In this document: positions 1 through 7,660 of the stretch, one piece after another | Position numbering within the stretch: the stretch's first letter is position 1 | Layout of the letters: each line of letters opens with the position of its first letter | Assembly: GCA_964570935.1 (NCBI GenBank) | Contig: CAZMZP010000008.1 | Span: 1 to 28,378, forward strand | DNA length: 28,378 nt | Direction of reading: 5' to 3' | From: JAFGJU01 sp964570935 | GTDB taxonomy: Bacteria; Eisenbacteria; RBG-16-71-46; JAFGJU01 | Translations under genes and position numbers: made by a program | Notes under the pieces: model-generated | What the model was told of the DNA's origin: nothing | Seen by the model: only the letters and a program-made list of their open reading frames with translations | Databases searched by the model: none

Positions 1-50
1 GGCGGCGGTGGCCTCGGCAGGCCGCGTCGCCGGAGAGGAGGGACAAGGCC

Positions 51-1478
51 GTGAAACCTCGAGCCGCCCGGCTTGTGTTTGCGATTTCTATGCTTGTGAT
101 CCTGCCGCCCTCCGTCTTCGCCCAGCCCCGTCGTTCAGAACGGGTGTTCGTGGTCAAACCGGCCGGCAACCTCGCAGACATAGTGGCCAGAGCCCCCGAC
201 AGCTCCACAATCGTCGTGCTGGGAAACCATTGGCTTCAACAGCGTGCCTACGTGGACAGCACTTGCGAGAACTGCGAGGATCCGCAGACTGTCGTGAACG
301 CAACAGCGGGGCTCGTAGTTAGCGGCAGGGCCAAGAGAATAGTCGGAGTCTCTCCTGACCAGAGCTCCATTAACACCAACGCCGGTTACGGCGTGCTGTT
401 CGACCATTGCACGCGGTGCGCCATCGAGAGCCTTTCCGTAACCGGCGGCGCGCGTGACGCCGACGGCAACGCCACGGACGCCGCGATTGTAGTCAAAGAG
501 AGCTCGGTCCGGATATCCAACAATCGCATTCACGACAACATCGGAGACTCCACTGTCGTGCGCCGGGTCACAGTCGGAGTGATGGGCATCACAGGACGCG
601 AAGGCAGCGACATGAGAATCGTGCAGAACGAAATCGTCCGGAACTCCTGGGACGGAATCGCCATGTATCGCGACGCATGGGCCTTAATCCACGGCAACTT
701 CATTGACGGCGTGGACCTCGCTCGCGGCGACGCGGTCGGAGGAGGCAGGGGCGTGGGCATAGGACTCACCTGGAACGCGCAGGCAGAGGTCAGCAGTAAC
801 CTCGTGCGGAGGTACTGGAAGGGAATAGGCGTGTTCGTGGACGCCAGAGCGACTGTGACTGCCAACGTGGTGGAGGACGTGGCCACGTGGGGGATCTCTC
901 TCTGGGACGCCGACAAGGGGCGTGCAAAGGCGCATGTCAGGCGGAACGTCGTGTTCCGCTCCGGCGCGTGCGGAGCTGCCATCGTAAGCGGGGCCGGGGA
1001 GGGCGACACCAGCTACGCCCGCGGCGGGCAGAGCACCGCACGGATGATAGAAGACAACTTCGAGACGGGCGGACAGGTGCAGGTCCGCGTCAGAGTTGCG
1101 GGCCAAAACGAATGGGAATGGAAAACAGAGGCCGAGCGGAGGGCGGAGCTGGAGGCAGAGATGAAGGCGATGCGCGCTAACTTCTCAGACAATGCGCTCG
1201 TCATGACGGGGCAGAACCCGAAGTACGACAGCGGTGAGCCTTACTGCTTCCAGCAGGCCCTGGCGCTGCACAAGACGCCGCCAGGTTTCGGGGAAGCGGG
1301 CACCATCTTCTACCAGAACAGGGAACCGGGTGACAAACCCGGCAGCCGCGACGTGGACAGGGCCTCGTTCCTGGCCGCCGTGGCCGGGTTGGAACGGGAG
1401 CTCAGACTGTCCCCCGCGACCTCGCGCTCGGAGTTCCTCAAGTGGCTTGAAGCGGAGCGCCGCAATGTGAGAAAATAG
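51..1478 (+). CDS. Exported right-handed beta-helix repeat protein
   Basis: Predicted secreted or cell-surface protein of 475 residues. Residues 1-24 form a signal peptide: basic MKPRAAR, a hydrophobic core, then SVFA before Q25. From about residue 80 to 330 there are repeated short turns with N and G and beta-branched residues (RISNNRIHDN, RIVQNEIVRN, EVSSNLVRR, TVTANVVEDV), the pattern of parallel beta-helix (PbH1) repeats. Such folds often bind or cleave polysaccharide, but no catalytic residues can be assigned, so the function is open. Two CxxC pairs (C72/C75 and C120/C123) lie in the first third and may form disulfides. The last 120 residues look alpha-helical and charged. The GTG start follows a strong GAGAGGAGGG site at 33-42. 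The next gene begins about 100 bp downstream on the same strand. Confidence 0.8.
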   Translation: MKPRAARLVFAISMLVILPPSVFAQPRRSERVFVVKPAGNLADIVARAPDSSTIVVLGNHWLQQRAYVDSTCENCEDPQTVVNATAGLVVSGRAKRIVGVSPDQSSINTNAGYGVLFDHCTRCAIESLSVTGGARDADGNATDAAIVVKESSVRISNNRIHDNIGDSTVVRRVTVGVMGITGREGSDMRIVQNEIVRNSWDGIAMYRDAWALIHGNFIDGVDLARGDAVGGGRGVGIGLTWNAQAEVSSNLVRRYWKGIGVFVDARATVTANVVEDVATWGISLWDADKGRAKAHVRRNVVFRSGACGAAIVSGAGEGDTSYARGGQSTARMIEDNFETGGQVQVRVRVAGQNEWEWKTEAERRAELEAEMKAMRANFSDNALVMTGQNPKYDSGEPYCFQQALALHKTPPGFGEAGTIFYQNREPGDKPGSRDVDRASFLAAVAGLERELRLSPATSRSEFLKWLEAERRNVRK

Positions 1479-1582
1479 ACGTGCTGGCCGGGGCCTCAAG
1501 CGGGAGATTCCGAGGTCGTCCCGCGTCAATCATCAAGCACAGAGCATCAAGGTACGGAGATCGTCGAGAGGAGACTAGACCC

Positions 1583-2785
1583 ATGCCGAACTCATTTGAA
1601 CTGATCGAGCTCGCGGAGCGCTACTCCGCCCGGAATTATCATCCGCTTCCCGTCGTCATCTCCAAAGCCGAGGGAGCGTGGGTATGGGACGTCGAGGGCA
1701 ACAAGTACGTGGACATGCTGAGCTCGTATTCGGCCCTGAACCAGGGACACCGGCATCCCCGGATAGTGAAGGCCCTGACGGACCAGGCGCAGAAGGTGAC
1801 GCTCACGTCACGCGCCTTCCACAACGAGCTCTTCGGGCCCTTCTGCGAGCTTCTGTGCAGCATGACGGGGCAGGACAAAGTGCTCCTGATGAACACCGGC
1901 GCGGAGGCGGTGGAGACCGCCATCAAGGCCTGTCGAAAATGGGGGTACAGAGTCAAGGGCATCGAAGACGGCAAAGCGGAGATCATAGTCTGCGAGAACA
2001 ACTTTCACGGGAGGACCACGTCCATCGTCGGTTTCTCCTCCGAGGCCCAGTACCGTGAAGGCTTCGGGCCGTTCGCGCCCGGGTTCAAGCTCATCCCGTA
2101 CGACGACGTGGCCGCGCTGGAGAAGGCCATAACGCCGAACACGGCCGGCTTCCTGGTCGAGCCGATTCAAGGCGAGGCGGGCATACTGGTGCCGAGCGAC
2201 GGTTATCTTTCGAAGGTCAAGGAGCTCTGTGCGAAGCACGAAGTCCTCTTCATGCTTGACGAGATACAGACCGGGCTGGGCAGGACCGGCAGGCTCTTCT
2301 GCTACGAATACGAAAACGCCAAGCCGGACATCCTGATCGTGGGGAAGGCGTTGGGAGGCGGCTGCTATCCCATCTCCGCCATACTGTCATCAAGCAGAAT
2401 AATGTCCGTGTTCACTCCCGGAGATCACGGCAGCACCTTCGGCGGGAACCCGCTCGCAAGCGCGATCGGCATCGCCGCGCTCGAGGTGATTCGCGACGAG
2501 AAGTTGCCCGAGCGTGCGGCCGAGCTGGGCGGTTTCTTCAAGAAGAGGCTGACGGAACTGCGCTCGAGCCACGTAAAGGAAATCAGGGGAAAGGGGCTTC
2601 TGCTCGGCGTCTACGTGAAGGAGTCGAGCGGGACCGCCAGGCCATTCTGCGAGGCGCTGATGAAGGAAGGCATCCTGGCCAAGGAGACCCACGGCCAGGT
2701 GATAAGGTTCGCCCCGCCGCTGGTCATAAAGCGCGAAGACCTCGAGTGGGCCATCACCAAGATCGAAAAGGTGCTGGCGGGGTAG
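1583..2785 (+). CDS. rocD: Ornithine--oxo-acid aminotransferase (class III, PLP)
   Basis: Transfers the delta-amino group of ornithine to 2-oxoglutarate, giving glutamate semialdehyde in arginine/ornithine breakdown or proline synthesis. The 400-residue length is usual for RocD. Class III fold I landmarks are clear: NTGAEAVETAIK (104-115) for phosphate binding, FHGRT (141-145), EPIQGEAGI (193-201), LDEIQTGLGRTG (225-236) with D226 contacting the pyridine nitrogen, and LIVGKALGGG with Schiff-base K255. The N-terminal RYSARNYHPLPVV is characteristic of ornithine aminotransferases rather than acetylornithine or GABA enzymes. The open frame extends upstream to 1481, but the ATG at 1583 is preceded by GAGAGGAG at 1566-1573 and begins the family match, so it was chosen. 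Substrate is inferred from family resemblance. Confidence 0.92.
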   Translation: MPNSFELIELAERYSARNYHPLPVVISKAEGAWVWDVEGNKYVDMLSSYSALNQGHRHPRIVKALTDQAQKVTLTSRAFHNELFGPFCELLCSMTGQDKVLLMNTGAEAVETAIKACRKWGYRVKGIEDGKAEIIVCENNFHGRTTSIVGFSSEAQYREGFGPFAPGFKLIPYDDVAALEKAITPNTAGFLVEPIQGEAGILVPSDGYLSKVKELCAKHEVLFMLDEIQTGLGRTGRLFCYEYENAKPDILIVGKALGGGCYPISAILSSSRIMSVFTPGDHGSTFGGNPLASAIGIAALEVIRDEKLPERAAELGGFFKKRLTELRSSHVKEIRGKGLLLGVYVKESSGTARPFCEALMKEGILAKETHGQVIRFAPPLVIKREDLEWAITKIEKVLAG

Positions 2786-2786
2786 G

Positions 2787-2807
2787 GGCCGCGGACTGCC
2801 GGCGGCC
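2787..2807. terminator. GC hairpin between convergent genes
   Basis: GGCCGC-GG, loop ACTG, CC-G-GCGGCC: an 8-bp stem with one bulged G, sitting two bases after the aminotransferase stop and 18 bp before the stop of the convergent lipoprotein gene. It could end transcription from both sides. There is no long T tract, so intrinsic termination is uncertain. Confidence 0.4.
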
Positions 2808-2824
2808 GCCTTCAGACACACGTG

Positions 2825-3847
2825 TCAGTAACCGGAAACGCCGGTGTTAACCAGTGAAAGCGTGAGGTCGCCCATCCCGGTCGTGAGCGAGTCCCCGGGC
2901 TCGACCATCCATCGCTCGTAGCTGTAGACGGGCCCCACATTGGGCGCGTAGACCACCGTCCCGTAGTCGAAGAGCCTCGAGTATCCCATGAAATTGCCGT
3001 ACTCGTCCGTCCACGTCAGAATACCGTAGTCAATGACATACAGACACTCCAGCGCTCCCTGAAACAGGCCCGCCTCCGTCTGAACGCTCGAGCGACCCAG
3101 AATCCGGCAATGCTCGAACAAGTCATCCATGAAACTGGCCAGCAGTTGGTGCGTGAATTCATGGTGCCAGAAAAGCGGTGCCTCGAGGAATTTCCAGGCC
3201 AGCAGCGTGTCGAGGTCGCCGTAAGTGCCTATCCACCTATCCGACTTCTTCCAGGCGTATCCGTGGATAAGGAGCGGGTCACGGTGAGCCTGTGCAATCA
3301 CACTGCTGATCTTACCGTCAACATGATTCCCGGGACCAGGGAGAGAGGCCGCACCGGAGCCTGCGTAGGCCGCAATCTTGTCTCTCAAGTCGGGCCGCGC
3401 CACCATCAAGCGAGCAAGCAGGGCCTTCTCGAACGACACCGGCGCCGATGCGACAGGGCTCGATCCCGGCACCTCCAGACTTTCCGTGAGATACTGGGCT
3501 GTCACACCGGACGGTGTAGTGATCGAGCCCTGGAACTTGAGCCTGTATACACCCAGCAAAGTATCGGGAGAATCGCCTATGGGGTGGGAGCCCAGGATTG
3601 CGGCGATCTCACTCATTGTGGGAACCGGAGGGACGTCTTCCTCGGTCGGGTAGGTCTTCGGCCCCCACGTGCCCCACGTCCGCTGAGTGCATGCATACGT
3701 CCAGGCCCTGCCGTCGTCGTTGGGCCAGATGTTCGAAATGGTCGCGACGGGAGAGCCGTCCTTGGGACGGCTTGGCTCATCGTCCCCGCAGCCCGTCACG
3801 AACAAGCACGCGACTGCAAACATCAACAGAACTCGCGTCAATCTCAT
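2825..3847 (-). CDS. Predicted lipoprotein with HEFTH metal-binding-like motif
   Basis: I do not recognise the family. The 340-residue product starts with a lipoprotein signal peptide: MRLTR, a hydrophobic stretch, then VTGC with the lipidated cysteine at C20, followed by GDDEPSRP. The start ATG has a good GGAGGT site upstream. Residues 95-130 look like beta strands. Residues 135-165 and 205-260 look helical. The sequence FWHHEFTHQLLASF contains HEFTH at 229-233, which fits the HExxH zinc-peptidase signature; possible third ligands are E245, E258 or E267 downstream. This may be a gluzincin-like surface protease, but a chance match is possible because the rest gives no peptidase family. It is the last gene of a minus-strand run after the aldo/keto reductase and GYD genes. 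Confidence 0.75.
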   Translation of the reverse strand: MRLTRVLLMFAVACLFVTGCGDDEPSRPKDGSPVATISNIWPNDDGRAWTYACTQRTWGTWGPKTYPTEEDVPPVPTMSEIAAILGSHPIGDSPDTLLGVYRLKFQGSITTPSGVTAQYLTESLEVPGSSPVASAPVSFEKALLARLMVARPDLRDKIAAYAGSGAASLPGPGNHVDGKISSVIAQAHRDPLLIHGYAWKKSDRWIGTYGDLDTLLAWKFLEAPLFWHHEFTHQLLASFMDDLFEHCRILGRSSVQTEAGLFQGALECLYVIDYGILTWTDEYGNFMGYSRLFDYGTVVYAPNVGPVYSYERWMVEPGDSLTTGMGDLTLSLVNTGVSGY

Positions 3848-3950
3848 GGTCCTGTACCTCCGTGTCCGGCTGCGCTGAGACAGGCTGCCGCCAGACAGCC
3901 TCCGCCCGCCTCCCGGCCCCGTTCGCTTCCGGCCCGGCGGGGACCGTCCC

Positions 3951-4247
3951 TCACAGCCCCTCGATCAGCTCCAGGAACCGCTTGTAGGGGATGGCCGTCC
4001 AGCTCTCGGCTTGCACGGCGCCCGAGGCCAGCGTCAGCATCGACACTTTCGCCGCGTCCTCCTCGCTGGGCGCCTCGTAGATGTCCAGGAAGTCGTAGGG
4101 CCCGAGGAGCGCGTAGTGGCAGATCCATTTCACGTCTGGGCACTTCTCCTCGATGGTCTTCTTCCACTGCCTGCCGATTGCCTCCCGAGCCTTGAGACTC
4201 TTCGTGATCTCCGGCGAGAGTTTCGTCATGAGAACGTACGTGGCCAC
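3951..4247 (-). CDS. GYD-domain protein
   Basis: Small 98-residue protein of the GYD family (ferredoxin-like alpha/beta fold related to dimeric alpha/beta-barrel proteins), whose biochemical role is unknown. Visible hallmarks are the N-terminal strand ATYVLMTKLSPE, a helix rich in K/R, the strand VKWICHYALLGPYDFLDIYEAP with the family G-x-YD core (here GPYD), and the helix SEEDAAKVSMLTLAS. A longer reading frame exists to 4331, but a GTG at 4247 has AGGAGGT at 4253-4259 and begins exactly at the family N-terminus, so the start was set there. It lies 93 bp downstream of the aldo/keto reductase gene on the same strand and is probably cotranscribed with it. No catalytic role should be assumed. 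Confidence 0.85.
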   Translation of the reverse strand: MATYVLMTKLSPEITKSLKAREAIGRQWKKTIEEKCPDVKWICHYALLGPYDFLDIYEAPSEEDAAKVSMLTLASGAVQAESWTAIPYKRFLELIEGL

Positions 4248-4340
4248 TTCGCACCTCCTGTCTGGGCTCCAGTGTCCGGCTCCACACCACGAGAGGGCCC
4301 GCGCCGTGCCCGCCCGCCGCGCCCAGGGCATTGAGCGCCC

Positions 4341-5549
4341 CTACGCCTTTTCCGTCTCGGCGTGAATGGCGGAGAGCTTCGCTCTCAGGTCCTCCATGCA
4401 CTGTTCCTGTCCCAACGTGCCCTTGCTCTTCATCAGTATGGCCGTCGAGAAAAGCGGCTGTAGCGTCTCGCTGCCGACGCCGCGTTCGCCGTGAAGAAAC
4501 AGCATCCAGAGCACCATGTCCTCGAGAAGCGCTTTGCCCTTCTCCTCGGTCTCCACCTTTGTGATGGGATTGTCCCTCAGGAACGCGATGGCGCCGTCCC
4601 TGTAGGCCTTCTTTTCCGCTTCGGTCTCGTCCAGGATGTTGTTTATCCGCGCCAGCAGTTCGGCCGACAGCGGCTTGTCGTAAGCAGCCGCGTTTTCCTC
4701 GACCTGCGCGACCGTCTTGGCCCCGACCAGCGCGACGGTCACCGCCGGGTGCGAAAGCGCCCAGGCCACCGCGAGCTGCCCCAGTGTGCGGCCTTCGGCC
4801 AGGGGTCTCAGTCTCTCTATGCATTTCAAGTTTATCTCGAACGTCTTTCCTCTGAACTCGGTGTCCACCTGGCGCACGTCACCGGGATGGAAGGAGCTTC
4901 CTTTCCCGTACTTTCCGGTCAAGAGCCCCCTGGCCATCGGGCTGTAGGCCAGGACGGAAATCGTGTTCGCGAGGCAGAACGGAAACAGCTCCTTCTCCGG
5001 CTGTCTTTCTATCATGCTGTAGCCGGGCTGCATCGTGGTGATGGGACCGTGCTGCATGTATTCGGTAGTCTGCCGGGCGTCCATGTTCGACAGCCCGACG
5101 TACCTGACCTTGCCTTTCTTCACGAGCTCGGTCAGGGCATGCATGGTCTCGGTCACGGGCGTGCCGGCGTCCGGCACGTGGATCTGGTAGAGGTCGACGT
5201 GATCGGTGCCCAGCCGGCTGAGGCTCAGGTCTATTGCCTCCATGACGTGGCGGTAGCTGGTGTCGTGCCTGGGAGGTTTGCCCTTCTGGCGCACGCCGCC
5301 CACCTTGGTTGCCACGAGCACCTTGTTCCGCTCGCCGCCGAGCGCCCTGCCCAGGACCTCCTCCGAGTGGCCGTCCCCGTAAACGTCCGCCGTGTCGAAG
5401 AAGTTCACGCCGAGGTCCATCGCGCGCCTTATCGCACGAACCGACTCGTCGTCGTCCACCGGGCCCCAGTCGGTCCCGCCGATTGCCCAGCACCCGAACC
5501 CGATTCGGGACGATTTGAGCTCTGATTTGCCCAACGTCATGAACTGCAT
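4341..5549 (-). CDS. Aldo/keto reductase with C-terminal helical extension
   Basis: NAD(P)H-dependent oxidoreductase of the aldo/keto reductase superfamily; substrate unknown. The catalytic tetrad is visible: D52 (FFDTADVYG), Y57, K82 (LVATKVGG) and H124 (DLYQIHVPD). Other family marks are GFGCWAIGG near the N-terminus, ALTELVKKGKVRYVGLSN, YSPMARGLLTGKY and the cofactor-loop region VALVGAKTVAQVEENAAA. Length is 402 residues, about 80-90 more than a typical enzyme: after INNILDE (about 313) a charged helical tail continues to ETEKA. The ATG at 5549 has a GGAGG site 7-8 bases upstream and was preferred over an in-frame start at 5585. It is the first gene of a minus-strand run with the GYD protein and lipoprotein genes, and is divergent from the TauE/SafE gene. 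Confidence 0.9.
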   Translation of the reverse strand: MQFMTLGKSELKSSRIGFGCWAIGGTDWGPVDDDESVRAIRRAMDLGVNFFDTADVYGDGHSEEVLGRALGGERNKVLVATKVGGVRQKGKPPRHDTSYRHVMEAIDLSLSRLGTDHVDLYQIHVPDAGTPVTETMHALTELVKKGKVRYVGLSNMDARQTTEYMQHGPITTMQPGYSMIERQPEKELFPFCLANTISVLAYSPMARGLLTGKYGKGSSFHPGDVRQVDTEFRGKTFEINLKCIERLRPLAEGRTLGQLAVAWALSHPAVTVALVGAKTVAQVEENAAAYDKPLSAELLARINNILDETEAEKKAYRDGAIAFLRDNPITKVETEEKGKALLEDMVLWMLFLHGERGVGSETLQPLFSTAILMKSKGTLGQEQCMEDLRAKLSAIHAETEKA

Positions 5550-5598
5550 GTTTCCTCCAGGGTCACGGTGAGTCAGCGCCGCCACTACACGTTAAGTC

Positions 5599-5633
5599 AT
5601 CAGAAAACTGTTGTGCAAGCGCCTTTTTCTGAT
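5599..5633. promoter_or_regulatory. Inverted repeat in divergent promoter region
   Basis: ATCAGAAAA at 5599-5607 is the exact reverse complement of TTTTCTGAT at 5625-5633, giving 9-bp arms separated by 17 bp. It lies 50 bp upstream of the aldo/keto reductase start and about 65 bp upstream of the TauE/SafE start. It is the most AT-rich stretch in this gap and is placed as an operator would be. It could also form a hairpin in RNA. No regulator is visible. Confidence 0.4.
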
Positions 5634-5697
5634 AGATTCACGGCTGCGCGGGCCAGGCCTGCTCGGCCAGCGCTTGGGGGATTCTGCTTCTTTAGAT

Positions 5698-6513
5698 ATG
5701 GTCGAGTTTCAGCTCTGGCAATACGCGCTGTTTGGACTGCTTGCCGCCACGTACGCCACGATAATCGGGCTCGGGGGCGGCTTCCTCGTCGTTCCATTCC
5801 TGGTCTTGTTCTGCCACTTCTCTCCACAGCAGGCAGTCGCGACGTCGCTCCTGGTCATCTTCGCCAACGCCGCTTCGGGGAACGTCTCCTTCTACAGGCA
5901 GAAGCGCATAGACCTGGCCACGGGCTGGCGTTTCGGCCTGGCGAGCGTGCCCGGTTCGCTGGTGGGAGTGTGGATATCCAGGGAGTTCACGAGCGGTTCG
6001 TTCCACAAGGCGTTCGGGCTTCTCCTGATGGCCGTGGCGGTATTCCTGCTCGCGAAGCCGGTGAGAAAGCTGAGTCCGCACGCGAGTCGTCCCGAGGCAC
6101 GCGCAGGACTCACTTTCAGGAAAATCAAAGACGCTGCCGGTAACGTTCACGAGTACTCGTTCAACATGAAGCTCGGGCTGGCGGTGAGTTTCCTGGCGGG
6201 CATCATTTCCTCGCTTTTTGGCGTGGGTGGTGGCATAGTCTACGTGCCCGCGCTCGTGTACCTGTTCAATTTCCCGCCGCATCTGGCCACCGCCACGTCC
6301 TTTTTCGTGCTGCTGATATCGGCGGTCGCCGGCGCGGTGTTTCACGGAATGTACCAGCACACGGTCTACTCCGTGGGCATATACATAGGATTGGGCGCGC
6401 TGGTGGGCGCTCAGATCGGCGCGGCCCTGTCCGCGCACATCAAGGGAGCCCTGCTCATCCGGCTCTTCGCGGTGGCAGTTCTGTTCGTCGCGGTGAGGCT
6501 GCTGCTGGGTTAG
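5698..6513 (+). CDS. TauE/SafE family permease (sulfite/organosulfonate exporter type)
   Basis: Inner-membrane transporter of the TauE/SafE (DUF81) family, 271 residues, in which members export or import small anions such as sulfite, sulfoacetate or related compounds. About eight membrane segments can be traced. The two half-repeats each carry the family glycine motif: IIGLGGGFLVVPFLVLF near the N-terminus and SSLFGVGGGIVYVPALVYLF in the second half, each followed by helix segments (QAVATSLLVIFANAASGN and HLATATSFFVLLISA). A charged loop around residues 125-155 separates them. The ATG at 5698 matches the family N-terminus but has no good Shine-Dalgarno site; a GTG at 5611 is in frame but would add a hydrophilic, unlikely leader. 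Substrate is not predictable from context, although sulfur-related methionine genes follow 1.2 kb downstream. Confidence 0.88.
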   Translation: MVEFQLWQYALFGLLAATYATIIGLGGGFLVVPFLVLFCHFSPQQAVATSLLVIFANAASGNVSFYRQKRIDLATGWRFGLASVPGSLVGVWISREFTSGSFHKAFGLLLMAVAVFLLAKPVRKLSPHASRPEARAGLTFRKIKDAAGNVHEYSFNMKLGLAVSFLAGIISSLFGVGGGIVYVPALVYLFNFPPHLATATSFFVLLISAVAGAVFHGMYQHTVYSVGIYIGLGALVGAQIGAALSAHIKGALLIRLFAVAVLFVAVRLLLG

Positions 6514-6523
6514 AGCGGAGCTC

Positions 6524-6546
6524 GTCGCGGCCGGCGCACGCGCGAC
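6524..6546 (+). terminator. Possible terminator hairpin after TauE/SafE gene
   Basis: GTCGCG at 6524-6529 pairs with CGCGAC at 6541-6546 around an 11-nt loop, eleven bases after the stop codon. There is no T tract. The rest of the 113-bp gap holds a short direct repeat, GTGAATCCG at 6586-6594 and 6601-6609, just before the rhomboid ribosome-binding site. Confidence 0.3.
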
Positions 6547-6626
6547 ACGGAACGCCGCGGAGGGAGCCGAGCCGCCCCTGGGACGGTGAATCCGCCGCGC
6601 GTGAATCCGGCGAGAGGTGGTGCTGA

Positions 6627-7571
6627 TTGTCCTACTATTACCGACAGCCCGTTTCCTTCTTCGGGGTTCCGATCGCTCCGGTGACGAGGAACCTCCTCAT
6701 CGTCAACGTCGTCGCGTTCGTGCTCCAGAGCCTCTTTCTGAACAGGTTCCTGGACTACGTGGCTCTGGTCCCCGCCTACGCGCTGGGCAAGGGCATGGTG
6801 TGGCAGTTCGTGACGTACATGTTCCTTCACGGAGGGTTCTTTCACCTCTTCTTCAACATGTTCCTCCTGTGGATGTTCGGGAGCGAGATAGAGCGGTACT
6901 GGGGTTCGTCCGAGTTCCTGAAGTACTATTTTGTGACCGGAGTCGGCGGCGGAGTGCTGAGCTGCGTGTTCAGCCCGAGCTCGTTCGTACCCATCGTGGG
7001 CGCCTCCGGCGCGATATTCGGACTGCTCCTGGCATACGGCATGGCGTTCCCGGACAGGCAGATCTACATGTACTTCCTGGTGCCCATACGGGCCAAGTAT
7101 CTTGTGCTCATCCTGGGAGCCATCGAGCTTCTGGCCGTGGCCTCGCCGGGCGGTGACGGCATAGCGAGGTTCGCGCATCTGGGCGGCCTGCTTTTCGGGT
7201 TCCTCTACATCAAGAAGGAACGCCTGGGGTTTGCCCTGCGCCGGCGGTGGGGAGGGCTGACGAAGAACAGAAGGGTGCGGCTCGTGCGGCCGGATCGCCG
7301 GCACAGGAGCAGTGGGGATCGCGTGCGGCCGGACAGCCACGCGTGGGAGGACGACGAGAGCGGAGAGCGCAACACGGGTTTGGACTGGGGGCGAGAGGAG
7401 CGTGAGGCGGGAGAGAGCGGTAGTCGGGCAAACGACGACGGAGAGCGCGGCAGCGAGCAGAAGGAGGTCGACGCCATCCTGGACAAGATAAGCCGGTCCG
7501 GCATTGACAGCCTGACTGACCAGGAGAAAGAGGCGCTCAGGAGAGCGAGCGACAGAAGGAGATTGCATTGA
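6627..7571 (+). CDS. Rhomboid family intramembrane serine protease
   Basis: Multi-pass membrane serine protease that cleaves transmembrane substrates within the bilayer; 314 residues. The rhomboid core occupies residues 15-200 with six likely membrane helices. The catalytic dyad is S127 in the VGASGAIFGLL motif and H184 in RFAHLGGLLFGF. HGGFFHLFFNM (68-78) supplies the conserved oxyanion-region H and N residues. The remaining 115 residues are a polar, arginine-rich cytoplasmic tail that ends with EVDAILDKISRSGIDSLTDQ and following residues, which match the short C-terminal module I know as DUF6576 on other rhomboids. Translation starts at TTG 6627, preceded by GAGAGGTGG at 6612-6620; no in-frame ATG precedes the first helix. 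Substrates are unknown. Confidence 0.92.
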   Translation: MSYYYRQPVSFFGVPIAPVTRNLLIVNVVAFVLQSLFLNRFLDYVALVPAYALGKGMVWQFVTYMFLHGGFFHLFFNMFLLWMFGSEIERYWGSSEFLKYYFVTGVGGGVLSCVFSPSSFVPIVGASGAIFGLLLAYGMAFPDRQIYMYFLVPIRAKYLVLILGAIELLAVASPGGDGIARFAHLGGLLFGFLYIKKERLGFALRRRWGGLTKNRRVRLVRPDRRHRSSGDRVRPDSHAWEDDESGERNTGLDWGREEREAGESGSRANDDGERGSEQKEVDAILDKISRSGIDSLTDQEKEALRRASDRRRLH

Positions 7572-7575
7572 CCCG

Positions 7576-7633
7576 GGCGCGGTTTTATCATGAGAGGTTT
7601 GAACCCCTCGCGCCTCAAGACGCATGATTTTTT
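7576..7633 (+). terminator. Branched hairpin plus T-run after the rhomboid gene
   Basis: GGCGCG at 7576-7581 pairs with CGCGCC at 7609-7614, and inside it GAGAGG at 7592-7597 can pair, with one mismatch, with CCCCTC at 7604-7609. Six T residues follow at 7628-7633, about 14 nt after the stem. This is a plausible end of the rhomboid transcript or an attenuator ahead of the TrpB2 gene; the distance to the T-run makes it less than classical. Confidence 0.35.
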
Positions 7634-7660
7634 GGCCCACCGGATGCCAGGAGGACTCGT

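Noticed and set aside
3110..4195. 361-codon open frame on the plus strand
   Set aside because: Crosses the lipoprotein gene, its ribosome-binding site and the GYD gene on the other strand; proline/arginine-rich with no family match.
4491..5525. 344-codon open frame on the plus strand
   Set aside because: Antisense to the aldo/keto reductase, which has a complete catalytic tetrad.
5611..5638. Promoter TTGTGC-N16-TAGATT for the TauE/SafE gene
   Set aside because: Only three and four matches to consensus; too weak to list separately from the inverted repeat it overlaps.
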